From: Pyronema omphalodes
Lineage: Eukaryota > Ascomycota > Pezizomycetes > Pezizales > Pyronemataceae
DNA length: 64,000 bases
Direction: 5' to 3'
Assembly: GCA_024516155.1 (NCBI GenBank)
Contig: JAJJXM010000030.1
Coordinates: forward strand, 645,509 to 709,508
The first letter of the stretch is position 1. Every line of letters begins with the position of its first letter. Made by a program: the position numbers and the translations under genes. The notes below the pieces were generated by a model, which worked only from the letters and a program-made list of their open reading frames with translations, made no database searches and had not been told where the DNA came from. Below, in pieces: positions 12,657-23,887 of the stretch.

Positions 12657-14449
12657 TATGAAATATGTTTATATTTGAAAATTGATAAAAGTTAAATTTA
12701 AGTCGCTGAATTACCGAATGTAATTGCTGTGATGAAGAACAGTATCGATGGTAAATTAGATGTTTTTATATTCAGCATTCTCTGAACTTCATGAAATCGT
12801 AAACAAGTTTTACACTGGTGGGTGGCGGCCACCGGCAGGCACCTCCAAGATTCTAAACCGGGTTCCATACCTGTTCCAAAATTCTTCTAGGCTTGGGCAA
12901 CGGCTGCCGTAGCACATCTCAAGCGACACCATCGATGTCTAATTTCCAGCGTGCGATACTTTGACTGTAGAGACTGCGTCATAAGAGGTTAGACTTTGCT
13001 AAGGTGTAAGGAGTATGGCTGAAGTTCATCAGGAAATCTTCTCAGAAAAGATGTACCCGGATACAAGGGTAAGTCCGGTTTTCTGTTGTATTTTGCGCCC
13101 GGATTTTGTCCACCACACAACTGCAAATACCAAGATAGCTGCCTTCCATAAAGCACCAAATATCTTTCAATAATCACGTTTAAAGCTGGCTACTCGTGCC
13201 TAAAGATGGTGGCTCACCATCTTTAGGCACTAATATCACATGGTTCTCAAGCTTCTCCATTTCTCTGAAAACCTTTAAGGTTGTGACTTTTTCTATTGAT
13301 TTGTGAATTATATGGGGTGTATTGAACTTAAGGCACGTTTCGGGTATCCAGCTCAACAATAGCTAGGCATTTATTGAGATGCCCGAGCAAGCGAGGGAAT
13401 ATCTCATGGTTCATTCGTCTTGATGGTGTTTCAATTACATGTAATGTGATTTTCCTGCCGATTGAGTTTAGTGCACTGAGTAGACGATGAGCTCATGAGG
13501 CTCTTCCAAATTTTAGACATATTTCCGTTATACGAATTCCAACATGTTCAACGTTCAACACATAGCGAAAGGGTAAACCTGTAAAACTCGTCTTCTAAAA
13601 CTGGAGAAAAAAAAAAAAAAAAAAACAGCCTCCGGCACCCGTCCCCAGATTCCGAGAGAAGTCACGGTGACGTCTAAGAGTGTTTTACGCGCGCACAATA
13701 TGACCCGGAAGGAAACAAGATTGAGGACCAACTTTACCTGTACTTGAACTTTGTTTGATATTCATCCTTCTGCCCGACGATCTTCAGGAACCCCTCTCTA
13801 CGATACGCCATTGATTGATATGCATGGAATGCATGAATTACGACGACTCTAGACCTAGCCAACTGCTCAGAAGAGATGGCTCGGAAGTCTGTATAATATT
13901 ACTTGAGATTTTATTCATATTCTTTCAGATCCCTCCGAGAAAAGGGCCTCAAGGGACCCCGGTATTCAGAATCACAATGATGTCAAGTCTTCCTTCTCTA
14001 CAGCTGGATCCCTGCCCAGGCTCACCTTAGATCTTGTGGCTGGCGCCATGCGCACTTCATCCCCCTCCGACCATCTCCAACCTCGACATATGGAAGACAC
14101 CTGAACTTCATCTATTCGCACAGCTCCCTTCATCCGCCATATCATTTTTCACTCAGCAAATACTCATCTATATAAATAAATCTTCACCGACGCTTACGAT
14201 GCCTACGACGCCGATGATTTCGCATAGTCTGGCCCCGGAAGCGCACGGAAGCGCGGGCGGTCCCGACTCACCGGACCACACCAAAGCGCAGGGGATCATC
14301 AGGCACAGACACGCGATTGCTGCATCCTAATCATTTAGGAAGTTCCGCACGTGTGTCGCGCAAAGATGCACCCCGCATTATCTGTCTGTTCATAAAGCGC
14401 GTAACTCCCCTGATTGCGGGTTCTCGTTACTCTATTATCGATCGCTACC
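12657..14449. other. Intergenic; perfect 16-bp hairpin and poly(A) tract
   Basis: No gene recognised. A perfect palindromic hairpin lies at 13196-13230 and a run of about 20 A at 13606-13625. The last ~400 bp is presumably promoter and leader of the kinase gene; an open frame at 14034-14330 has no motif. Confidence 0.5.
13196..13230. repeat. Perfect inverted repeat (hairpin)
   Basis: GTGCCTAAAGATGGT at 13196-13210 is exactly complementary to ACCATCTTTAGGCAC at 13216-13230; the spacer GGCTC adds one more G-C pair, leaving a 3-nt loop. It is isolated, with no T-run after it and no gene adjoining. Confidence 0.8.
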
Positions 14450-15794
14450 ATGGTTGCTACTGCCCCAGAAGAGTTCCTTGTCTGTAGAGACAATATCGAA
14501 GAGATCGGCGCCGACTTTGCGGAATGCTTCAAGAAGCTTGCTTGGGACTCGAAAGATCAGTTTATAACCACCCCTATCCATGCGCTACCCACTGGAAACG
14601 AAACGGGAACGTTCCTTGCGCTTGATCTAGGCGGAACAAACCTCAGAGTCGCAGTTATCCAGCTCCTCGGCAGCTCCAACCACGGAACTCTCATTGTCGA
14701 GCAAAAGCGCTCTGAAATTCCCGCCCATTTCAAGTGCGCCTCCGCAGAGGATCTATTCTCATGGGTTGGCGACTGCATAAACGATGTCCTCAACAGCTAT
14801 CTCGAAAACACAGTCATAACTCAAAAGCCTTCAATAATGAAGATGGGTGTAACATTCTCATTCCCCTGCGAGTAAGGCCCCCACTCTATAATTCATCGGG
14901 TGCTGATAGTGAAACTATAGACAATCCTCCCACTCAAAAGCTATCCTCATGCCGATGGGTAAAGGCTTTACCTTCAAGCGCACCCGCGACCTTGCTACTC
15001 TTCTCCTAAGCCACGAATACTGCATCCCCGTCGAGATTGTCGCCATCACAAACGACTCTGTTGCTACCCTTCTTAGTGCCGCATACATGCATCCCGGCGC
15101 TGCCGCTGGTATCATCGCTGGTACCGGAACCAACGCAACTTGCCTCGTTCCAGCGTCTGATTTGTCCGAGTCTAAGCAACCAAAAGAAGGAAAGGCAGTG
15201 CTTTGTAATACAGAGTGGAGCATTAATGGTACTCTTCCTCCAGTGGAGAAATACCGAACTGCTGCAGATATTGCCCTTGGAAATGCCAGTGAGAAGCCAG
15301 GCTTTCAGCCATTGGAGGAGATGATTTCTGGACGGTATATGAGGGAGATAGTACGACTATCTATGGGAGAAGATATTGGCCCAGAGTACAAAGAACCATA
15401 TTCCCTCTCAGGAGAGACTTGTTCAAAAGTCGAGGCATGCACAGAGTGGACAGAAGCTGCCAAGTTCCTGCCCAGTGGCTGGAACGAGGAGAAGGTAACT
15501 TTATTTATGCAAATTTCCAAAGCAGTATCAGAGCGTTCCGCAGTTCTATTAGCTGCCGCTACATACGGACTGATGAAATTCAACGGAACAGTAGAGAAGA
15601 GTAAAGATGGAGAACTGGTGATTGGTTGGACAGGTTCAGTACTAGAGAAGCATTACGACTATCAGAAGCGGTATCAACAAGCGTTGGATCAACTGTTAGG
15701 TGACAAAGTTAAGGCAGTGCTGGTGGAGGCTCAGGAAGGCGGTATTGTTGGAGCGGCGGTCTTGGCAGCTATGGTGGTAGAGGGAACCACTTAG
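14450..15794 (+). CDS. Hexokinase-family sugar kinase, divergent (possible N-acetylglucosamine kinase type)
   Basis: Two exons, 14450-14871 and 14921-15794 (49-nt intron, phase 2), 431 residues against about 480-500 for fungal hexokinases. Family marks are clear: phosphate loop LALDLGGTNLRVAV (57-70), FSFPCEQSSHS across the junction (137-146), a catalytic Asp in AITNDSVATLLS (D186), and the adenosine-motif start AGTGTNATC (207-215). However, the classical NTEWGAF block reads NTEWSING, the usual D-x-x-LD block reads LPPVEKYRTAADIALG, and the glucokinase motif G-x-Y-LGE-I-V-R reads SGRYMREIVR. The LMPMGKGF segment and these changes suggest the atypical group that in other fungi includes GlcNAc kinases and regulatory Hxk-like proteins; I recall this from the family, not from a search. 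It may phosphorylate GlcNAc rather than glucose. The start is ATG in CTACCATGG. Confidence 0.85.
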
Positions 15795-16551
15795 ATTATG
15801 TACTGTAGCACGATTTCTTTTTGTATATACCTTGGTCTAATGTGAAGTGTAATACCCTTATTCTTATATATACCTATCTTTCTGCGGATTCGGAGGGTAT
15901 CGTCACGCGTAATACCTGTGTGTGGTCATCAGCACAAGTGCTCCGAGTTTTTTACAGTAGTGTAACCGCATGATTCATAAGTAAAAAAACAAATCTCAAC
16001 GCCAAGGAACGTAACGAGCATAAGCCATTACTCACTCCGAATTAACAGCTAAATATATTACACGCATGCATTCTAATAACCCCTCGCGGTCTCGCCACAT
16101 GCCCAGTTCACTAATTATGTAACTCAGCGATACAGTTTGTTTCCTACACCTTGTAACGATTCCATGCAACAGTCCCATGAGGGAATACAGAGTTCGAAAT
16201 CGCAATCATGACCGTGTGTTTTCATAAACAGCTGAATGAATAGCGGCTAACATAACCTACTCCAGTAAAAGCCTAAGATTCCAAACTTAGTGTTTTTGAA
16301 TTTACGAGAAATGAGATTGTTGTAAGGTTGTAAGGTTGTAGAAGATATTTAATTTCAATACCAAACATTGATTGTACCGTTATCTCATCGAAGAAACGGG
16401 ATGAAAGGTATATCCAGCATATCGCAAAGCCTTCTTAAAGTGCAAGACAGTAAGTAAATCTTATCCATGACTACAAGTCTACAACCGACTTCCAAGACTA
16501 CAACCGACATCCATGACTACAACCGACATCCAAGCAAGCATAATCCATCCA
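15795..16551. other. Intergenic between convergent genes
   Basis: Presumed 3' flanks of the kinase (plus) and the rvt gene (minus). Short direct repeats of ACAACCGACATCCA (16480-16535) and GTAAGGTT (16322-16339) are the only structure I see. Confidence 0.5.
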
Positions 16552-19212
16552 TTACTGTTCCCACTGAATCTTCGCACTCCTAAAAGCCTCAACCATTGCC
16601 AGCGGCAACAGCTCATCCCTAACAATACAATAACCCCCCCATTTCTCCAGCATCTGGGCACCCCAAACCGCCATAATCCACTGCCAATAGCAATCATTAG
16701 GTACCTTCTCCATTCCCATTTCCGGGTACTTATCAGGAGTTGCCAAGAAATAAGACTGATCCATAAGACCCGTTCCCATCAAGTCAGTAAAGACATCAGC
16801 CCAATCTGGACAATGACTTTCTCTACCCAAACAGTATTCTGCGAATGAGAAGAACTCTTCATCATCGCCGATGATAGCATGTCTTGGATGATTATCGTCA
16901 GGACTCCATTGTCTTTTATAATTTTCGTAGGTTTGACGATCGGTTTTTTCGGTGAGTTTTCCGAAGTACGAAGTTGGGTTTTTGTCAAGGATCCCGCCGT
17001 TTTTAATCGCGGAAAGATTGATGAAGGGATTATGAAGTTCGAGACCTCCGAGTCTGACAGGCCAATAGAACCAACCAGTTGGGATGTTGCTCACGCCGAA
17101 TCTCTGTTCTATCACTGAGGAAAGGTAAAGAATAACTGAACCTTGATGATCGGGGAATAATTCCTTGTGGATCCGGGAAAGGGTTTCTAGGCTTTCGTTG
17201 ACGTGCTCTACACCAAAGCATTTTGCGGGGGAAGCAAAGTTGGTGGTGAAAAATCGCATGTATCTGTTGTAAGCCTGAACCCAGGAGAATACAGTTTTAC
17301 AAGCTGCTAACTGTAGACGAAGTTCTGTGATGTGGGTATTGACAGCCTCTTGATCTATAACGAACTTTCCGGATGGATTCAATACCAGGAATCCCCATTT
17401 GATGGATCCAGAAGGTAGTTCGGGGTGAACTTTTGCACCGATACAGATAGATCCGGTTTTTTCTTGGTTAAACTTGAGACCCACGACATCGGCATAGCAG
17501 TTCATCGCTTGCCAGGCTTTCACACATTTCTCGGGGTCAGAGTTCCAGAACCAGAGATCATCGTGGATGCGGTACAGGAAAGTACCATCAGCCGTCTTGT
17601 TGACAGCGTAATCCATACAGAAAAGCACTGTTTCTCCAAAGGCTGTGCTGAGGGCGTGGGAGATGGGCACTCCTCTGCTGCGGGTTCTTATAACCGTGCC
17701 AGGACCGTCATCAGAGAACTTCAAGGGTGCCTCCAGGAACGTTTTGAAGAACTTAATCCACCGTTCTGGAACACCAAAGTATTCTAAGATGGTTAAAATC
17801 GAAGTATGGGGTAGACTGGGACCGAACCATTCGAAGTCGGATCGAACGATGGTGTGTTGCGATCTTAAATTGACGTTGAGTAAGGCTTCAGTGGCCATCA
17901 AATGTAGAAGCGACTGTTTGAGATTGGGGGATGGCTTCTGCTCATTGCTTAATTTCGTCTTTTTTGTGAATTTCTCACCATCGCCGCTATCGCCGTTGTC
18001 GTCGTCATATGGAAGTGCAAGGTCGACATCGGTTTCCCCTCGAAGTTGTCCTAAGAAAAACTGTTCTTGTTGAAGCTTCCGACGGGTTTCGTTGATGGAG
18101 ACTTTTGGTGATGTACCAGATCCACTCTTAAGGAAGGCTTTACGGCGGGATGACTCCTTCGCTGAAAGTCCCTGAGTTGTTGGCTTCCATGCAGGACTAT
18201 CATGGAATGATTGGAACTCTCGGTGTAGCGTTCGGCACCAGAAACATCCGATACATTGCAAGAAGATCTAATATGTTTTTAGGAGAGTACAAAACGTTGA
18301 CGGGTTGATATCGGTTCGACTTACGGCTTGTATAATCTCCTCGTCCATGTATACTCTGTATTTGCCATTGATCTGTCGCCTCATCTCAACAGTAATTCCA
18401 TCCTCAGGCCACGACCACGTATCAATCGATGAGAAATAGATTTTGATGACATCTGTGATCTCCTTCAAAACAACCTTATTTTGGAGAAACTCTTTCAATG
18501 TTGCCTGTTTTTCGTTTGATAGTAAATCATTCTTTAGTAACATCTGCATGGCTTCAACTACAGCGCTCTCAGTAATGATGCTGTAGTACTCAGCGGCCGT
18601 TTTTATACGTTCTCGCATGTCTTCGAGCGCAGATTCCCCTTCCAGTGAGTCGTTGAATAGTTTATCGAGATAACTTTTGATTTTCCCTGCATCCGTGTCG
18701 AAGCCGTCGCTGTTGAAAACAAATTTCTCAAACACAGCCCTCTGATCATGCATCTCCTTCCTACCAATTTTTTCAACCGCTTCCCAATCAGAGTCCTTAG
18801 CACTGACCGGCTGTCCTGATGATAACCATTCTTTCAACAAATTCGCAAACAGCCCTCCATACACCTGCATTTGGTCCTCGATTTCAAATTTCTTCGATAG
18901 CTCCTGTGCCCAGCCTTTAATGACCTCTTCTGAAATGCTGGGATCATATTCTGACATGGATAAGAGGTTCTTGTACTGGTCGACATCGCCTGCAGGTCTC
19001 AGACGCTGATCATTTGGGCTTGTAGCCGTGTTCTTTTCGATTATCTTCCGGACCTTATCTCGAGGGTTAATGGTGTCGTCGTCGATGATTTTTCGTACAG
19101 CGTCGAGATGGGGGACAAAGGCAGCACGCTTTTTGGTGAGCTCGCTGAACTTGGTCTCGGTGATGGAATTTAACACCCGAGCAAATGGAGGAGGGGCAGA
19201 GTTGGATGCCAT
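16552..19212 (-). CDS. rvt: Reverse-transcriptase-related cellular gene (rvt family)
   Basis: Two exons, 19212-18325 and 18267-16552, with a 57-nt intron (GTAAGT..TTAG) that joins two long open frames in phase 0 into 867 residues. The N-terminal third (1-296) is helical and charged, without a retroelement gag signature. The RT core follows: motif A IVRSDFEWFGPSLP with D440, a G-V-P block in RSRGVPISHALSTAF (about 493-507), and motif C FLYRIHDDLWFW with D532/D533. A long C-terminal domain has no RNase H, endonuclease or chromodomain. The IHDD-LWFW motif and the domestic layout match the single-copy rvt genes described in fungi and other eukaryotes rather than a LINE or LTR element; there are no terminal repeats or poly(A) tail. 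The ATG at 19212 sits in ACACCATGG; the frame stays open 53 codons further upstream. Function in cells is not established. Confidence 0.85.
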
Positions 19213-20398
19213 GGTGTCAGACGATAAAGCGCAGTGATAGAGTATAGATGGAACGAGTCTGGATGATAGATTGCAAACTGTGTTTCCGAAATTGAAGGAT
19301 GTGTTTGAAGGTGAGATGGAAAGCGATGAAGCTGCGGCAGATTTGAGGACTTTATATGGTCCGTCGTTCACTCAACATTTAGATCGATGACACGACACAC
19401 TGCGAGCTGAAGAATTGCAGTGCGGGGTATCTGATTGGTTTCTTACTGCAGATCCGAGATGGACGCGATGGAGATCATTAGGGCTGCCCCTCCATTGGAA
19501 CCGGCCAACATCCATGGAAGCCGCCCCGCACTCAATCCATATTAATTGATTACCAGTCGCGAAATATCCAATCACTGACAGCTCCTTGAGAAACCCAGTA
19601 ACATCTGCAGTCAAAATCGGAAGAGATGACTCGAGATTGTCGATACCCCGCAGGTAAAACACCGGCTCTAAGTCAAAGGGTTGTGGGTTCAGCTGAAACG
19701 GAAGCTAGAGAAAGCCAGGCGAACTCAATCGAACGCAAGGCGTGGAAGTGAGTCGACGTGACGGAACATAGTTTCGAACTGGGTAGGAATTGCGATGCAA
19801 TGTGGGTTTAGTCTATGAACACGTCGAGACTGACAGTCGCGTTGTGTCGATGCGCGAATATGTGCCAGACGCCAGTGACATCCACGATCCATCGCATCAA
19901 TCATCCATGCATGCATAACCACGCACGGCGGCTAATTGTGTTTACAACAGCGCGTAAAACGCGTCTATTCTATCACCCGATTTGATACTTTCTTCTAGAA
20001 TCGTTCGAACCTCGGCGTGGAATTAAACGTAAGTTCAAGAGATTCATTTTGAAGATCTTTGACTTTATATTATTGAAGTGATATTCACTACTGACTGGGC
20101 TTTGCAGAACATGGAAAACTTTCGACAGACGCCTCACATATGCTCAGACTAAGTTGAAACAGGGTTCCATAAAATCATCACTAGGATTTCTCTCTGGCAA
20201 ATTTTCAAGATAGCAAAAAATCAAAAGTTTATTAACGACTGAAATCACAAAACTAATCCATGCAAAAAGCTAATGCAACATACAAAGCCCCTGCGCGCAA
20301 GTTGATACGGCTAACCAATATCTCCATCCATGATCGGTTCCAATCCCGCATCCCGCATCCCGCATGCACGCACCCTGTTTGAAGAATACTACAAATCC
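19213..20398. other. Intergenic; left edge of the RING-H2 duplicon
   Basis: No gene recognised in 19213-20040. From about 20040 the sequence resembles the far flank of the other RING-like gene units (compare 22500-22700 and 23870-24060). A block at 20222-20260 is a near copy of the 3' element found after four sister genes. Confidence 0.6.
20222..20262 (-). promoter_or_regulatory. Conserved 3'-flank element of the RING-like genes
   Basis: Minus-strand core TTTGTGATTTCAGT followed by a short T/C/G spacer and TTAATAAAC, about 140-175 bp after the copy 1 stop. Near-identical blocks follow copy 2 (21645-21685), copy 3 (22697-22735), copy 4 (24098-24135) and copy 7 (30361-30405, plus strand). The AATAAA could direct polyadenylation and TTTCAG could be a splice acceptor in a 3' UTR; both readings are inferences. 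Confidence 0.55.
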
Positions 20399-20686
20399 CT
20401 AGAGAGTGGGAACCGGAAGCTTTATATCCCATCTAGAGTCTTCAATAACATGATCGACATTTGTTCCACAAGTTGGGCAGTTGAAACGCAGTCCACTACT
20501 GGTACGCCAAGTGGATGGATGTAGACGAGTAGGATCAATTGAGCTATTGGCTATAACCTGACCGCAGTATCGCTTCCAGCACACAAGATGATGTTTATGA
20601 CCACAGGGACGGAGGATGGTGCCCTGGCCTTTGAGGATGCCGGTGCCGGGGGGTATAGGACAGCCTGAAATTTGGCAGTCGGTCAT
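20399..20686 (-). CDS. RING-H2-like mini-protein, copy 1
   Basis: Single exon, 95 residues. Candidate zinc ligands are spaced as in a RING-H2 finger: C4 and C9 (C-x4-C), C28-G-H30, H33, C36, and the pair C70-P-x-C73. Trp37 follows the sixth ligand and NVDHVIE follows the last. A Thr/Ser-rich STWRTSS segment links the halves. There are no other domains, no signal peptide and no membrane segment. RING-H2 domains usually bind E2 enzymes and transfer ubiquitin, but a lone finger of this size could also be a decoy or adaptor. The ATG at 20686 is chosen because copies 1, 2 and 7 align from here, while the DNA upstream matches between copies but is open in different frames, as expected for a leader. 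Confidence 0.75.
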   Translation of the reverse strand: MTDCQISGCPIPPGTGILKGQGTILRPCGHKHHLVCWKRYCGQVIANSSIDPTRLHPSTWRTSSGLRFNCPTCGTNVDHVIEDSRWDIKLPVPTL

Positions 20687-21785
20687 TATGGCGATTTTCT
20701 GTGAGTGTATTTGAACGTTTGACGGTAACGAGTTGTGATGAGATTGGAAATGGGATTCGAGACGAGATTGCAGATGAGATGTGTGATGAGGTATGAAGGA
20801 AAGGATGAGTGCTGAAAAGTCGGTGGTATTTATTAGGTACGGACATAGAGCTAATGGGAAGCATTGAATGTCACAGTCGTAGTCAATGAAAGAAGATAAT
20901 AAACTCTATGATCAATGCTATTCTATTATCACCCATCACCTCATTCAAAGACAAGAGCTTCAAATACACAGATTGTATTGTGTAATTTAATCTTTCTGGG
21001 TTTACAAGGAGCAAGACTTTTCATGGAACCATGGCACTTTATACCAACGTGTATAGCCCGTCTATTCTATTACACAATTAGATACCTGCTACAATTATTG
21101 AAATCTCCAAATAGTATCAAACGCAGGTTTAAAAGACGTATTACATCGGTTTCTTCATCATCATTCCAGGGGCAGCGTCTGGCAGTCTGGGAATCGAAGA
21201 AAAAGCCACTTTTGTGATAATTGGCAATTCTCAAGGTCATGGGAGCTGCAATGAGCTCTATGAATTACGCATAACTCTCTAACAAAGACTTCCTTGTTTC
21301 TTCCCAGATGAAATTCCTCAGCCGTGAATTATTTATCCGCATATTGAACTACTTCTGCCCTAGCCCGGCAATCACCGTTGCCCTGTTGGTACATTTCCAG
21401 GCCTTGCGCATCACCACGTGCTCTTTCTCCGGAATCCATTATATCTTGATAGAGCATCAAACAGAAGTTTAGGCAATCTATTTTGGGGATTTTTGAATTT
21501 ACATGATTGCCATGCAGTAGTGACCAGGCTTTGTCTATCACATAGAACTATTGCAAGATGCCATAAATATGTTCAGGCGAAGTAGGTTTTATGAAACCAT
21601 CATGCAGTCTTTCCCTCTTAAATTCAAGATGGCAAAAAAGAACAAAAGTATATTAACAACTGAAATCACAAAACTAAACCACGCTAACGCAACATACAAT
21701 CCCTGAGTTTAGTTGATACGACAAATCAATTCCAATTCCAATACCGTATCCACACACCCCAATCGTACTCCATATCCCTATCTAT
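20687..21785. other. Spacer between RING-like copies 1 and 2
   Basis: Promoter side of copy 1 and 3' side of copy 2, with sequence shared among the units. No separate gene; open frames at 20915-21217 and 21329-21541 lack motifs and lie in the duplicated flank. Confidence 0.5.
20820..20845 (-). promoter_or_regulatory. Conserved core-promoter block of the RING-like genes
   Basis: On the minus strand this reads CCTAATAAATACCACCGACT, about 140 bp upstream of the copy 1 ATG. Matching blocks lie upstream of copy 2 (about 22194-22215), copy 3 (about 23178-23200) and copy 7 (29838-29855, plus strand), and a weaker one upstream of copy 4 (about 24636-24660). The AATAAATA core is a plausible TATA-like element; that role is inferred from position and conservation only. 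Confidence 0.5.
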
Positions 21786-22073
21786 CTAAAGAGTCGGAAC
21801 AGGATGCCTCAAATTTGCTCTAGCTTCCTCAATAACATGATCGACATTTGTCCCACAATTCGGGCAATTAAAACGTAAAGCGCTACTGGTACGCCAAGTA
21901 GAAGGATGTTGACGAGTAGGATCGATTGAGCTATTCTCCAATACCTGGCCACAGTATCGCTTCCAGCATACAAGATGTTGTTTATGGCCACAAGGCCGGA
22001 GGGTGCAGCCTTGGCCTGTTAGGATGCCGTAGCCGGGGGGTGCTGGACAGTCGGAGATTTGACAGTCAACCAT
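21786..22073 (-). CDS. RING-H2-like mini-protein, copy 2 (protein identical to copy 7)
   Basis: Single exon, 95 residues, same ligand order as copy 1 (C4, C9, C28, H30, H33, C36, C70, C73), with CGHKQHLVCW in the middle and FNCPNCGTNVDHVIEEAR at the second metal pair. It encodes exactly the same 95 residues as the gene at 29975-30262, which lies on the other strand about 8 kb away, so one is a recent copy of the other or they are kept alike by gene conversion. Upstream and downstream flanks are also shared, so the duplicated unit is larger than the gene. Confidence 0.78.
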   Translation of the reverse strand: MVDCQISDCPAPPGYGILTGQGCTLRPCGHKQHLVCWKRYCGQVLENSSIDPTRQHPSTWRTSSALRFNCPNCGTNVDHVIEEARANLRHPVPTL

Positions 22074-22778
22074 TGTGGTGATGTTCAGTGAGTGTATTCA
22101 GATGTTTGATGGTAACGAGTGGTGATGAGATTAAAGCTGAGATTGTAGATGAGGTTGGAGGTGAGATGTGAGTGATGGGGTGAGTACTGAAAAGGCGGTG
22201 GTATTTATTAGGTACGTAGATAGAGCTGATGGGAAGCATTCAATGCCACAGTAAATGAAAGAAGACATTATCTCCACAATTGATACTTTTCTATTTGACC
22301 ATTCATTACCTCATGAAAAGATATGAGTTTCAAAAGCTATACATTGTATTGTATAACCTAGTCCGTCTAATTTTACAAGGAACAAAACTTTTTAGTGAAC
22401 AATGTTACAATGCGAGTTTATCACACCGTATAAACCAGTCAATTACATTACCAGATTTCAGATTTTCTAGAACATTCAAACACTCCACATAGAATGAAAC
22501 TCAAGTTCAAGAATCCTTTTAGAACATCTTTGACTACGATTTGAAATTTCTAAGTGACATGCAAAACTGCCCGGAATTCTCTCAACATGGGGCACCTTTG
22601 TCAGGCGGCTTACATATGCCCAGACTACAGTGGGTCTAGTAAAATCATTACGCCAATTCTGGCCTCGGTGGTCCTTAAATTCAAAATTTCGAAACCACAA
22701 AGTTTATTAACAACTGAAATCACAAAATCCAATCCCGCTAATGCTACATACTGTATACATTATTCCATTCCCTTCATA

Positions 22779-23075
22779 CTACATATCCCTAACCGAAACG
22801 GGATGCCTCAAGTTCGGCTTTGCTGGTTCGATGACATAATCCACATTCGCTCCACACTTTGGGCAGTAAAAACACAACCCATGACTGGTACGCCAAGTAG
22901 ATGCCGATGTAAGACGAGGATCCACTGGGCTGTTCTCTACAATCTGATTGCAATATCTCTTCCAGCATGCATTATGTTGCTGTTTATGACCGCAGGGACG
23001 AAGGGTGCAAGATTGCTCTGGGCGGATGCCGTAGCCTGGGGGCGCTGGACAGTCTGAGATAAGGCAGTCAGTCAT
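22779..23075 (-). CDS. RING-H2-like mini-protein, copy 3
   Basis: Single exon, 98 residues. C4, C9, C28, H30, then H34 and C37 (one residue more between the two histidines than in copies 1, 2 and 7), C71 and C74. The second half has LCFYCPKCGANVDYV, where copies 1 and 2 have LRFNCP. The frame is open further upstream to 23198, but copies 1, 2 and 7 start at the equivalent of 23075, so I start there. A SINE is inserted about 175 bp upstream of this ATG (23250-23596), just beyond the conserved promoter block; it may have changed upstream control. Confidence 0.75.
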   Translation of the reverse strand: MTDCLISDCPAPPGYGIRPEQSCTLRPCGHKQQHNACWKRYCNQIVENSPVDPRLTSASTWRTSHGLCFYCPKCGANVDYVIEPAKPNLRHPVSVRDM

Positions 23076-23235
23076 TATATTGTGATGATATTTCGTGGAG
23101 ATATTGAAACGTCTGGAGATACAGGGAAGTAGTAAGGGTTGTGATGAGGTATGAATGATAAGATGCGTACCGATTAGTAGGTGGCATTTATTAGGCACAG
23201 ACGATGGCCTATTGGCACAGATTCAATGTCACAGT

Positions 23236-23249
23236 GACAGAGAGGAAAT
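23236..23249 (+). repeat. Target-site duplication, left copy, of the SINE
   Basis: GACAGAGAGGAAAT, repeated exactly at 23597-23610 on the other side of the SINE. Confidence 0.92.
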
Positions 23250-23596
23250 GGGGGCGGCCCCAGTAGTGTAGTGGTATAACTCCCTGCAACTGCGCAAATA
23301 CGACGGGTTCGAATCCCGTGTCGCTCCCACAGGTATTGCTTGGTCGCCGGGGTTTGTCCTCAGGGAGGTTTACCCGGTGCTCAGGATAAGTGGTCACGCT
23401 TTCCTGATCTATGCCTCCTTAGGTATAGACAAGTGTTGGTGGAATGGTTGGGTTAATGGGTGTAGGAGATTAGGGCTCCTCATTAGGAGACTTCGGTCTC
23501 GAGGACAGGAAAAATGGTTGTACAAGTTGCTTTACCCGCATAGGCCTTAAAGGCCTCGATCGGACGTATGATTAAAATAAATAAATAAATAAATAA
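23250..23596 (+). mobile_element. tRNA-derived SINE, full length
   Basis: 347 bp. The 5' end carries an RNA polymerase III promoter: A box TAGTGTAGTGG (about 23265-23275) and B box GGTTCGAATCC (about 23308-23318), with a T arm and an eight-pair acceptor-like stem still formable between GGGGCGGC and GTCGCTCC. The anticodon arm is degraded, so this is not a working tRNA. The body continues through GGGGTTTGTCCTCAGGGAGG to a 3' part shared with the LINE at 37041-38714, a short stem-loop AGGCC-TTAAA-GGCCT (23542-23556) and an (AAAT)n tail. It is flanked by a perfect 14-bp target-site duplication (23236-23249 and 23597-23610). Confidence 0.9.
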
Positions 23597-23610
23597 GACA
23601 GAGAGGAAAT
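23597..23610 (+). repeat. Target-site duplication, right copy, of the SINE
   Basis: Exact repeat of 23236-23249. Confidence 0.92.
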
Positions 23611-23887
23611 ACAATCTCTGCGATTAATGCTATTCAATTTGACCACTGATCACCTCATGGAATGAAATGAAATTCTAACGCCTGAAATAGTGTTGCCTAA
23701 TATAACTCATCTGGACCCACAAGGAAGTAAGACTTTCTACTGAACCATGCCAGTTAGTAACAGCGTGTATACGTAAAATGCATCTATTCCATCGTCCAAT
23801 TAGATATTTTCTAGACTCATTCAAATCTCGTCTGAAAATAAAACTCGGGTTTAAAGAAACCGTTTTGAAGATTTTGAATCTAACTAC

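Noticed and set aside
19630..19700. tRNA-like segment with GGGTTCAGCTG
   Set aside because: The B box lacks the invariant A and no acceptor stem can be drawn.
23250..23330. Functional tRNA gene at the SINE head
   Set aside because: Pol III boxes are present but the anticodon arm does not fold and the unit continues into a retroposon body with target-site duplications.
23209..23397. Small minus-strand protein, with a near copy at 63724-63918
   Set aside because: Both are antisense readings of the SINE head.
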